Shown piece by piece: positions 1 through 10,450 of a DNA stretch of 64,000 nucleotides. Made by a program: the position numbers and the translations under genes. The DNA is taken from the NCBI GenBank assembly GCA_013396655.1, contig WBMV01001237.1, forward strand, positions 704,716 to 768,715. The letters run 5' to 3'. The notes below the pieces were generated by a model that had not been told where the DNA came from, ran no database searches, and was given only the letters and a program-made list of their open reading frames with translations. This DNA comes from Campylorhamphus procurvoides. Taxonomy: Eukaryota; Chordata; Aves; Passeriformes; Dendrocolaptidae. Position 1 is the stretch's first letter. Each line of letters opens with the position of its first letter.

Positions 1-1190
1 ATTTCCTGCTTAGAGTTTCAATTAATTATTTTCCTTTCACTTATGGCAGCATCATGAAATCTGCATTTTCTTTTCTCTATTGTATTTATCATAGCAAAGT
101 TTGTTGTGTTTAGATTTGCTACTAAGTTGACAGAGGGATTTTGTCAGTAATTTGTTTTGGTTGCTCGCTGATTGCCAGTCTGTTGTGATATGTATTCACA
201 CAGAACATATTTGTTTGCCTACTGAGTAGGAGGAATGGAAAGAGGACAAAAAAGCGGTGTGGACACGATGACCTCCCCTGTGAATGTTCCCAAGTGCCTT
301 GGTGGCTGCTGTGCTTTGGTGTGACTCTGGTGCTCTGTCAGAAACACTGTGACAGACCTGCTGGCCACACACAGCACGCACCCAGTGACACATTTCCCCT
401 CTGTACCAGTTGAATCCTCCCAGGAGAGCACATTGAAACATGCTGAGTGCCGAGTGAAGAGCTGTCTTCATCTGATGGATAATAACATGAAATTAGGAGC
501 TAGTAAAGCCTGTCTTAGTTCTTTTTTATTCTCTCCCTACCAGCTCTTATGCCTTAGGGAAAGTCACTTCACTAAGAACCTACTGTAACTCCAAGGAAAA
601 GAAAACAAAACAACCCAAACCCGAAATAAACAGGGTTTCCAAAATAGATTTGGAGTCTCAGCAAAGACCACTACTTTGAAAATGCAAAAGCTGATAAAAG
701 CTGGGTATCTGGAGCATTATGTACTTAAACAAATGAACCAAAAGCCTATTTCAGTCATCTGGGTATGTGGAAATAGTTTTCTTTCTACAGCAAGAACACG
801 AGAGTGCCAAATTCTGATCTTAGGGGCGTGTTATCAGCATGAGGACAATGAAAATATTCATCAATGTTCACTAAGGGGGCACCATAGAAAATTGCATCTA
901 CACTCAGTAGTCAGTGAATACATCCTGTTACAAGTTACCGAAACCAAACATTTTCCATCAATCTTGAGACTTGTCATTAGATTTTCTCCTGTAGAGTTTA
1001 TTGCTGTCCCTCTAACAGCTCTGTGTGTCAGGACAGGCAACAACCCCTGTTTTTCCTGGACAGTACTCCTGGAGCAGCCTGGCTCACTTGCTTTGCAGAT
1101 ATTAATAACTTTTACATCTGCTGTACCTGATATTCTCTGATCATTTTGTCTGGTGCTAAAGGTTTACTTTTTCCTTTTGAATTACTGCAG
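1..1190. other. Non-coding flank, likely intron of the left-edge gene
   Basis: AT-rich sequence without a recognisable repeat or exon. A 154-codon open frame (676-1140, +) has no recognisable domain, low-complexity composition like translated intron, and ends just before the splice acceptor at 1190, so I treat it as chance. If the exon at 1191 is real, this stretch is its upstream intron. The 1171-1190 end is pyrimidine-rich, followed by TGCAG, as expected of an intron end. Confidence 0.4.
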
Positions 1191-1635
1191 ATGTTTGCTG
1201 ATTATATGCAAACTGCAGCTGCCTTTCAAACAAGCTACAAATTTATTACAAAATACACTGGACATCAGAAGAAAATTTCACTAGCAGCAGGTTTGCCAGA
1301 TGATGAAGAGACAGAATGCTAAGAAAAACTAATTTAGTTTTTGTATGAAGTAGAAGGGTTCTATTCCTCTGGGCCTTTATTCCTATGCATGCCACTTTGC
1401 AAATGAAACACCCCACATGAGGGCTGCATGAAGAAAAGCATCATGAATACTAAGTCAGTCTTGAGTTACACAGGAATATAAAATGCATTGGTTCTAGTTA
1501 AAATCGATTTTTACCTTGGAAGTAAGTATTGGATTCACTTTCTGTCTCTGCCCAAAACACTTTGGACAGATGGAAAATACCACTGTAACTGCTGTATATT
1601 AAAGTAGTAAATAAACAACCAAGCATTTCAGTTAC
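1191..1635 (+). CDS. Candidate terminal exon and 3' UTR of an unidentified protein-coding gene (coding part 1191-1322)
   Basis: A pyrimidine-rich tract ending in ATTACTGCAG closes at 1190. In phase 0 the following frame runs 43 codons (beginning MFADYMQTAAAFQTSYK, ending LPDDEETEC) to a TAA at 1320-1322. The tail is mixed hydrophobic and charged, with an acidic C-terminus, more like a real protein end than translated intron. ATTAAA at 1598-1603 and AATAAA at 1610-1615 give a short 3' UTR of about 300 bases, and a degraded CR1 fragment begins soon after, consistent with the transcript having ended. I do not recognise the protein. The ATG at 1191 is probably an internal methionine rather than a start, because the acceptor is so good. 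The alternative is a chance open frame behind a chance acceptor. The exact 3' end is approximate. Confidence 0.45.
1598..1615 (+). terminator. Tandem poly(A) signals (ATTAAA and AATAAA)
   Basis: ATTAAA at 1598-1603 and AATAAA at 1610-1615 lie 276-293 bases after the candidate stop codon at 1320-1322. Such hexamers are frequent by chance in AT-rich DNA. Their pairing and position behind the candidate terminal exon is the only reason to list them. Confidence 0.35.
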
Positions 1636-1694
1636 ACACAGACTGTAAAGCAGTCTGGATGGAAAGCTTGAAAATGCTTGTCTTTCTTCAATCC

Positions 1695-1748
1695 AGAACC
1701 CTGATGACCCTTTCAGTGAAGAAGTATTTCCTAGTATCCAACCTGTCC
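1695..1748 (-). mobile_element. CR1 LINE fragment
   Basis: The stretch with CCCTTTCAGTGAAGAAG followed by CTAGTATCCAACCT matches, from memory, the reverse complement of the CR1 3' coding region common in birds. Only about 50 bases are recognisable, so it is an old or severely truncated copy. The flanks do not continue the CR1 consensus. Confidence 0.55.
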
Positions 1749-4700
1749 ATCTGAACGGAAAGGACTTCTGGCCCAGGCTGCTTTAGGTGGGTAAAATGCC
1801 AAAAGAGTTCAAGAGATCTCATTAGGATCTAAGATGTTCACAGAGGTCTTGGACAGGCATAAATTAGAAGGGGTCTGTTCTAGTGTTGACAATTTAGACT
1901 GCAGGTTGTTAGTGAAAACATTTGGTGAAAATTTTCTGTAAAGCTACTTAGGTGTGAGGTGTGAGATACGAGCAAACCAAAACAAATTGCAAGGCACTGG
2001 GAGGGAGGGAAGAAAGAACTCAGAAAACACAGATTGAAACAGAGCTGTGTATGAAAACTAGGACACTGAGCTGGAAAAGAACATTCTCCAGCCTCAGAAA
2101 TCTCCTGCCTCCTGCCAAATACTGCAGGAAGGAGACACCCACTGTGCTGGTGAGCAGGGTGCAGTGCAGCCCCAGCACACTGACGGCACTGCTGTGCTTT
2201 AAGACAGCACTGTGCACTGGAGGAACTCAATATTGTAGGAGCCTGCACTCAGCAGAATCTGCTGTTTCTCCACCTCCCAGCTGTTCTCCTCTGGCACTGT
2301 GGGTGTTGGAGAATTGCACAATCTGGTTTGAAGTATGGTAAAAGTTATTATCTTTCTATTGTAATTCCTATTTTCTTTTGTAGTCTTGGTGAGGCTTCTG
2401 CAAATCCATCACTGCTTCTCTGCTGCATTGTAGAAATCACAGATATTTGCCTTCAGACATTAACTAATATTTTCTTGAATTTGCAACCAAATTCTTATGA
2501 ACTGAGAACACTCCTGTGTTCAGTTTTGTACATCTGCACCACTGCAGGCATTTTTGCATTATGTCATGCCACATTTTTAACATAATCTCTGTTTACCTTG
2601 TTATCTAATCAGGCTGAAGCTAATACTTATAACAAAACACACATTTCTCTATCTTTTTGGTGTACTTCTGATTCTGTATGTGAAATGCCACGTTTTGCAT
2701 ATCTATACCAAACTTTCCCAGAGTTGAATTCTGAATTCAGAGCTTTATACTCTATGAAATGTCATTCTTCAGGCTTGAATACATTCTGATAAAATACAGA
2801 GATTTCTTTTTTCAACTGCCCAAAATACATCCTTTTCCCTGAAAAGTTCCAAAGTTTTCTGTAAACTATTCACTTTGTCACCAAACATACAGGAAAACAG
2901 TCATTCAAACTAAGAGTCAGCTGTCTTTTATAATTCCTTTCTCTCCTTGGATCTCAGACCTATGCACACAGATCCACACAGTCCTCTACACTTTTTAGAG
3001 TGAAACAGATTTGTCTGCTATTCTGATGCAAGATATATCAAGAGAATAACGCTTCCAAGAAAGCTGGGTGAAACTGCCTGGAAGAGATTTACTAGTTCAG
3101 AACTAGATTTTCTGTGTGGTGGATTTATATTTTTTCAGAATTACTGGCACAGAAATTATCAGTTTGCCTTGCCTAGTTGAACACAGTGAATATTGTCCCT
3201 TATATAATTCTTCTGGGGAAAGACACAGGGATAATGAGACACATTCATGTACATAAAGTATACCCAGTTAATACGGAGTCACAATTACAAGAAATTAAAT
3301 TCTAAATTAAAAAACACCATCTTTGAGAACCTCAGAAAGGGCAGAAAGAGACCTCACAGAGGATAAGACAGTCATCTAATAATAAAATTCTGCCTTAGTC
3401 CTTACCTGCATCCAGCTTATTGTGAGGACCTTCAAACATCTTCTGGGACAGTTTAAGAGCCTCCTAAATTGCCCTGTAAATTAAACCAATAAACTACAGT
3501 TAAGTTGAAAAGTTAAAGCACAGTTTTTAAAGCAAATTAAAACTTATAAAAGCCATTGCTCTTCAGTCCTTTCTCAGTCTATGGATTTGTTTAGTTACCA
3601 ATGTTTCACTTATTTCTTAGATAAAAATATGTTAAAAATACTCTTCCTCTTCAGAATAAAACAAAAGATCTTCCCTCTCATAGTCTGCGAATTCCTAAGC
3701 CTGGGACAGGACAACAGATGTTTTACATTTGGGGAGGCATTAATGTGCTTGTCCCACTTGCATTTAGAATGTCATAAATGTAAACCAGCAAACACTGATT
3801 TTAATCCTTTGTATATATGAGTATATATGAGTACATATGAAGGGAGCATATTAGCAGGAAGGACTTGCATTTTGTGCATTGAGTTGAAATCTGCATCTAA
3901 TGAATCTTTATTGGCTTAATGAATAACGGTCTTATACCACAATGATATCCAGAACAGTCTATATATAGGGTCTCCAAATATGTCACCCTGCTTTCAGCTC
4001 CTAAACAAAGACTGGCTTGAATTGACATCCAGCTAGCAAGAGTTTCACTCTAATAATTCAGAACTTAGTGCAGAAACTGGAGGTACACAACAAATACCTC
4101 ATTAGAAGGTGGAATTAATCACTACCCCTTCTTGGTATCAACTGTGTGAAGAGCTGTGGTTCACAGAGACAGAAATATGTCTTAAAAACTTTACACTTGA
4201 AAGGGCAGAACATGGGATTAAACATTAGACTGGTCATTGTGCTTTCAGAAACAGCCCAGAGAGGCCAGGTAAATGAAAAGCTTTATTTTTCACTCATCTT
4301 CTTCCTATCTGTTCTTACTTTGTTACTTTTTAATGTTTCTTACAGTTATGGAAAGTCTGAGATTATCACACCATTTTCATAATAGAAAAGGGAAATGCTA
4401 AAATGAATCTTTCTCCTTGAAAGCTGTGTCAGCACTGGGGCTTCTGTTTCACTACTAAGGGATGTACTTCGAGGTGTTACTAAAAGCCAAACACACTAGA
4501 ACATTTGAGAAAACATTTTGAGAATGTTTTAGCAGAGATTTCTAGTTCTACCTTCTCTTGGCTGAGGTACAAATCTAGAAGTGATTATCATAATCATAAA
4601 GTGACTCTTCTGCCATTTATAAATTGTGAAAAAATAAAGGTAGAGGAAAAACCTGCACATTTTTCACATGTCCATGCATGTTTATTTTCTACTATGTAAT

Positions 4701-5865
4701 AATCAACCTCCTTACAAGGCTGTGCATTGAGTACATCTGTTTGAACTTGACTTCAATCAAGCTATAATTGGGGCAAAACATCTTTTTCAAAGTCACTTAC
4801 TGTGTCCTAAAAGTGATAAATTATAGAAGGATGGAAAAGCAGAACAAAGACAGAAAGTCTTCAGAAGAAACTGCCAGACACCAGTTCTATACATTTACAT
4901 CAGAGCAGCTCATGTAGTGCTAATGTGGAATTCATGGCTAAATCTCAGATTTAAGAGAGGTCACATACCACACGACAGATATCTTGTAGAACAATCCTGA
5001 TAATTTATTCATCAAGATGGTATCAACTACGGCACGACAGTGGGGAAGGGAAGTAGGAACAGACAGAGCAGGATGAGGAAAGATGTGGTGGAATCATAAT
5101 ATGTGGTACAGTTCACAGAGCAGGAGGAGAACATTACTAGTATGATCCAAAACCAAAAATTAGAATTAAAAGTAGGTTAAATAATATAATAAAATAAAGG
5201 AAGTTGATAACAGTGTCATGTCTGTATAGTAATTACAGTGTCCAAAAACAGAAGTGGAAGCAAAAAGCACTGCAGTTGGAAAATATAATAAGAAAGATAA
5301 AGAATGAAGTGAACTACAAAGATGTGATTGAAGGGCACACAGCAATAAGCAAAAAAATGTGGAGAGAGCGTAACATACATTTAGGACCAAAGCACTTGAG
5401 GAAATCTTCAGTAATGTGAATGCAGGAAAATGAAAAATGTCATTTACATAAAAGTGTTGAATAAAATATAAAAATAGAGGAATATGCAGTAAAAAAACAT
5501 TTGCAGGGGCTACACAGAGATGAAGAATGAAAATAAATAATTAATTCTATATAAATAAGTGATAAATTAATAGGCCTCTACTACAAAACAGAAAACTGAA
5601 AAATGGCTCAGAAATAAACAGAAATAAACTACAGTGTACTGTTAGCAGAGAGCGAATTCTTAGGCTCACAAGCAATTAAAGGGTTACTAAAAATGAAACA
5701 TGGTAACATTGCCTGTGATAACAAATTGATTATTGACTGAGAAAAATGATGATACAGTTTTGTTTTACTTCATTTCCCCAATTAGTAAAATTATTGTTTG
5801 CAATAGAAATTCTTAGGAGTTCTAGTTTTGAAAAAGGCAACACAAAAGTACATGGAATTTGCTAC
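1749..5865. other. Gene-poor intergenic stretch
   Basis: AT-rich DNA with no coding frame I can defend. Open frames here (for example 1961-2341 + and 1880-2248 -) overlap each other on opposite strands and show no domain or conserved motif. The only ordered structure is a triplicated decamer at 3811-3840. 5100-5700 is especially A-rich on the + strand and holds no gene. Confidence 0.5.
3811..3840. repeat. Triplicated 10-bp tandem repeat
   Basis: GTATATATGA occurs twice exactly at 3811-3830, followed by a third copy with one change (GTACATATGA) at 3831-3840. This is a minisatellite-scale slippage product in AT-rich sequence. Confidence 0.9.
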
Positions 5866-6233
5866 TGCCATGGTTTAATCCCAGCCTGCTACTAAAGCAC
5901 CCCATAGATACTCCCTCCCTCCACATTGGGTGGGGGAAGAGAATTGGGAGTGTAAAAGTGAGAAAAGTCATGACACCATCCCAAGGTCTCCCTGGTTCAT
6001 TGGCTGACCATGATGCCATATGGAATATCCCTTGGGCAAGTCGGGATCAGCTGTCCCAGCCCTGTCCCCTCCCAGCACTGGTGGGGTGGGGTGAGGAGCT
6101 GAAAAGTCCTTGCCTTAATGCAAACACTGCTAAGCAGTGACTGCAAACATCAGTGTGTTAACAATATCGTTCTCATCCTAAATCCAAAACACAGCACTGT
6201 ACCAGGAAGAAAATTATCTCCATCCCAGCCAAA
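5866..6233 (+). mobile_element. Degraded ERVL-type LTR (probable solo LTR)
   Basis: The segment starts TGCCATGGTTTAATCCCAGC. It then has a G-rich GGGTGGGGGAAGAGAATTGG block, an AGTGAGAAAAGTCATG block, the GGAATATCCCTTGGGCAAG block, a GTCCCCTCCCAGC block and a GGTGGGGTGAGGAGCTG block. It closes with a CAGCACTGTACCAGGAAG / ATCCCAGCCAAA end. That order matches, from memory, the LTR of ERVL-like endogenous retroviruses frequent in songbird genomes. The part I expect between the first and middle blocks looks deleted. No retroviral gag, pol or env reading frame adjoins it on either side, so it looks like a solo, non-coding relic. No clear target-site duplication is visible and the ends are approximate. 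Confidence 0.7.
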
Positions 6234-7223
6234 GGATGGACAGCTGTTTAAGTTGCTCAGAGGATTTCCTTAAAAGCCTTTTAAAAATGGGGAAAACAAG
6301 CTTTGGAAATCTTATGTTAGTTCACTGAAGGTTACAAGAATATCTTCTGACGTCAGCAGAGACCAGGTTAGATGATCAGGAGAGTCTCGCTGTTCTCAAA
6401 GGAGGGATGGAGCACAGATGCATTTTGCCCTCCCTGATAACCAAAGCCCGAGTCTGGTGGCATTCAAGGAACAACAACTCACTTGCTTATCCTCCAGTTA
6501 TTCATGACAATAACTTCAGCTCACAGGTAGGTTGTAAGAAAAGTGTGGGGAGCCAGAATTACACAGCTTAATTCCTAGAGAAATTGCATCAAATGTAGTT
6601 AAGCGTGACTGTTACATGCTCAAGTTTTGTATAAGGTTATTACACACAGATTGAAAACACCTGAATGGTGTTTGGTTTTCAGAGGGAAAGAAAATAAAGA
6701 TATAAGTTTGAGAAAAATCTTGCAGGATTTTCTTTTATAGTCTTTTTTTCAGAAATGGGCCACTTACAAGAAAGACCCAATCATTTCTACATCCCAGGGC
6801 GGAAATTGATTCTGTTTCTGTCAAGGCAGATTTCAACAGCCATTGAGAGAAGATAGAAACTAATCCAGCACTAGTTCTTCATGCCTCTGTTACAGCTCTA
6901 TTCTCTCTGTGCCGTGTGTTTGAGCTCAAAACACAACTTGACTGGATGGGCTGGGAAGCAATAAATGAGCGATTTCAGTTCTGGCATAGCAGTTGTGCTA
7001 TTATATACCCCCACCAAGCAGTGTGAAAACTGTCCTCCAGTGAGGGCACTCTAATTAGAAAGGTGTTTAGCTGACTTAGCAGACAAAACCAAAGGCTGAG
7101 GGAAGGAGGAGAGGTCAGCAGTTCAGTCACTCTCAGTGGTGTCCCATGCTGCCTGCTGAAGTGGCAGCACATGCCTTTCCTACTGCAAGGGAATATAAAA
7201 TCCTTCGGTTCCACTTACCAGAA

Positions 7224-7253
7224 ATGTTGAGTGTTAAAATGTTGAATGTTAAA
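7224..7253. repeat. 15-bp tandem duplication
   Basis: ATGTTGAGTGTTAAA at 7224-7238 is followed directly by ATGTTGAATGTTAAA at 7239-7253, one mismatch in 15. Confidence 0.85.
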
Positions 7254-8944
7254 TTGCATAAGTAAATAAAGGATAGTAGATATTGAACTAACTTGAAATT
7301 ACCTTAGAAAAAGATTCAATAATAGATTTAAATGAAAACTTTTTGAGAAGAGGCCAATTAGCAAATCTCCTGAGCGCATGCAAGTAAACTTCATTCATTA
7401 ACAAAAATGTGGTATCATCTAGTTCTTTTTTTCCTAAAAATAGAATGTTCCTTAACACTGTGTCCAAAGGTAAAACTTTGTCATGTGTCTCTAGAGATCT
7501 GCAGGAAGGAAATCAGATCATGACTTCATATCCAGGAAATACGTCTCCATCAGCAGAGTACACAAGCATGGAACCCCCTTCTTATACTGAGGTGTAATAA
7601 ATGTTAAGCAGGCTTTTAAAAACCTCTGTAGGAAAGAATTTTCCCTGCATTTCTCCTTCCATAGCTGTCCATGCTCACCAACATGACATATCCTTTCCAG
7701 AATCACACAGGCCTGGGAAAGGAGGGTTGTATTGCAAGTAACCCAGTGTAACGGTAGAGCACGAATAGCACAATTATCAGAATTTGTCATTTGATCAGCT
7801 TGCAGAGGATAAATTAGCTTCAGGAGGTGGTACAGGCTGGAGCAGCATGTCTTCACACCGCTGGCTTATCTTTTGCAGTGGTATTAGAAGAAAACATGAA
7901 AGAAACAAAGAAACAAAGCAACATGGTACTTAGCTGCAGGGATTAGGCCACTGTAATTGCTCCATCTCCATCCCTCTGAGACTGGTGGCATCAGTGATCT
8001 AAGTCACAGCACATTTTATGTTCCTAGGGAATTTCAGTCCAGGTGTTTCCACACTTCTGGTTATTTGAAGTTTTGTACTGATAGCAGGAAGACACTGTAA
8101 AGTTGGAAATGAGAGATCAAATCAAAACTATCAAAAATCAAAACGTTTAAGCTCTGTCTTTCGAAAAGACAAACTTGAATATTCTCAAATACAATTAAAC
8201 ACATAACCAGACACAATCCAGTCCTCTGGACAATAATGTTAGGGACAAGATGGGCAGTTTTATTTAGATAACAGACTTTAAAATACATGAATTTGATTAA
8301 CAGTGCACAAATTGTCAATATGTGTTTTGGGATCAGGACAGCTGTGATCAGTTCACTTCTCTGTCTGCCAACACCCAAACTGCTCCTGTGCTGTGCAGAT
8401 GAACTCCAGGCAGCACAAACCAGGCCTTGTGTGGGTAGGCAAAGGAGAAATGCATGAGCTTGGACTGCTGTTAAAAGCTGTTCTACTTCTCACACTGAAC
8501 CCAGGGCAGCTTTGAGGCAAAAGCAACCAGAAGCCAAGGACTGGCCAGGCAGACACCATGAACACTAAAAAGGGATAGGCCCAGGCTGCTGGATGGCTAC
8601 ATATGCATTCCATTAAAAATTTGATTGCTCTGGTGGAATTTCTAGTGAAGTGGAAAAACATATTTGAATTTGGGTGGTCAACTAACTGGACAATCCTCTA
8701 CTCCACCTGGCAGCTGACAAATAGCAGGTTGGGAGACTCCTGCCTTTCCAGTCCCCAGAGTTTTCTGTCTTGGTAGAACAAAAATGAAAACACATCAAGG
8801 CAATGAGCTCCTCGATTTCTACTGCAAATACCAACAATCCTGCACTCTCAACAAACAAACAAACTAACCAGAAAACCCCACTGATCCTGTGAAATCTGCA
8901 TTTTCTGTTAGGAAATTGCTTCCCTAGAAACAAGTCCAGTAGAA

Positions 8945-8958
8945 GTCTCTCTCTCTCT
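8945..8958. repeat. (TC)7 microsatellite
   Basis: An uninterrupted TC dinucleotide run within AGAAGTCTCTCTCTCTCTAT. Confidence 0.85.
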
Positions 8959-9113
8959 ATTCCTATTTCGTGTCACCTGTTGGGGTACAGTGGCATCACT
9001 GCACACACGTACCCACCTAGATATTTTGTCTGCATAAAGGAACTAAAATATATCTGGATTGTCGGGAGTTTTTTCTGAAATTGAAAAATATTTCATTGGC
9101 ACTGAAACCAACC

Positions 9114-9159
9114 ATCCTAAATAGCAGGGCAAACCAGTTATCCTAAATAGCAGTGCAAA
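9114..9159. repeat. 26-bp-period partial duplication
   Basis: ATCCTAAATAGCAGGGCAAA at 9114-9133 recurs with one change (AGTG for AGGG) at 9140-9159. The copies are 26 bases apart, with an unlike 6-base linker. Confidence 0.85.
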
Positions 9160-10059
9160 ATGAGCTTATTTACTATTACAGCAAGCAGCAATTTTGCACC
9201 TTGTTGACTAGGACTGTGGTTTTCATTTTTCCCTGACAGGTTGAAATTATTTTCTGGGTTGATAGACAAGAATTCACAAGAAGCCCTGTAATTTAATTCA
9301 TCTTTTTGGTTCTCCATTAAATATCCAAAACACACATTGCTGCTCTAACCTTGCAATAACTCACAACTCCAGCTGTAATGGGTCTCCTATATTCCCCTAA
9401 AATAATAATAAGTCAAAACCCATAATCAGGAGGAAGCAAGTAAGTTTATACATCACCTTCAAAATCCAAAAGACTTGAAGATGCTTCAAAACAATCCAAG
9501 ATTCTCCAGACTTCTCAACATTTAGGCCACCTGAAACCTTTTCCTAGGTTTTCACAATAGTCAAACTGCAAGCAAAGGAAGTGACTTTCTCAGGACCTTT
9601 TTAGCTATTTTTATCTATATTCTTATAACACCTTTTTCGTTTCTTGTAACTATTAATAGACCCGTGCAAAAGATCACTTGTACTTTGCTCATACAGAAAG
9701 ATATTTTATTGAATTAACGAGATTATGGCTCCTTGGTTTGGAATACTTGTAGTAATTAGACTTAATACAAGAATTCTCACAGCTGATCAGAGGTGTGAAA
9801 GGCATCTTATAATTAAAACCTATATAACACCACATTGCCAGTACTTTCCAGCTGCTCACTCATACATCCACAGATTACATCGGCTACTTAGCAGCTCGTC
9901 TTGGGAATACTTTATTGCAAGAAAAAGAGACAGAAATATCTTACATTTCTTATCAAGAAAATTGTCTTTCCAAGCACTTTTTTTCTTATGATGGCCCTAT
10001 CATCAGATTTAACAAACAAGGAAAATTGATCCAGTGCTAATACCTTTGCTATTACCACC

Positions 10060-10450
10060 AAATAGTATCTTTATCAGTAAATCCAAAGGACAGCTGGCAT
10101 TTAATTGCTCAGAAATTCCACTGATTTTTAACTGGAATCTGTATGAAGCCTATTCAATTATACCTATTGATAAGTGAAGTTTGATTTAGCAGCTTTTTGT
10201 CCTGAAGGATTCAAACTGCAGCACACAATGAGATGTTCAGCAATAAATTGTCACTTGGTAATGACACCAATTGTCTACGCAGCAGTTATTTATTGTAGTC
10301 ATTAATGTTCAGTCACTGCAGGATTAAAGTGTCTCTCCCTTTACAGATCAATGTTTTAGTTTGGGGAAGAAACTTTGGGTGCATTCCATCGATGGCCAGG
10401 TAGGTGAAAAGAGGCAGATATGATTAGGGATGCCTAAAATGCATTGATTA
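10060..10450. promoter_or_regulatory. Possible conserved non-coding (enhancer-like) block
   Basis: A repeat-free block dense in TAAT/ATTA homeodomain cores and ACAAT/ATTGT Sox-like cores, for example AATTGTCACTTGGTAATGAC near 10247-10266 and TGTAGTCATTAATGTTCAGT near 10294-10313. Its texture resembles vertebrate conserved non-coding elements near developmental genes. This is a judgement from composition only, with no alignment behind it. Confidence 0.2.

Noticed and set aside
676..1140. 154-codon + strand frame just upstream of the candidate terminal exon
   Set aside because: It has no acceptor or donor that would make it an exon, stops before the intron end at 1190, is overlapped by a - strand frame, and its residues look like translated intron.
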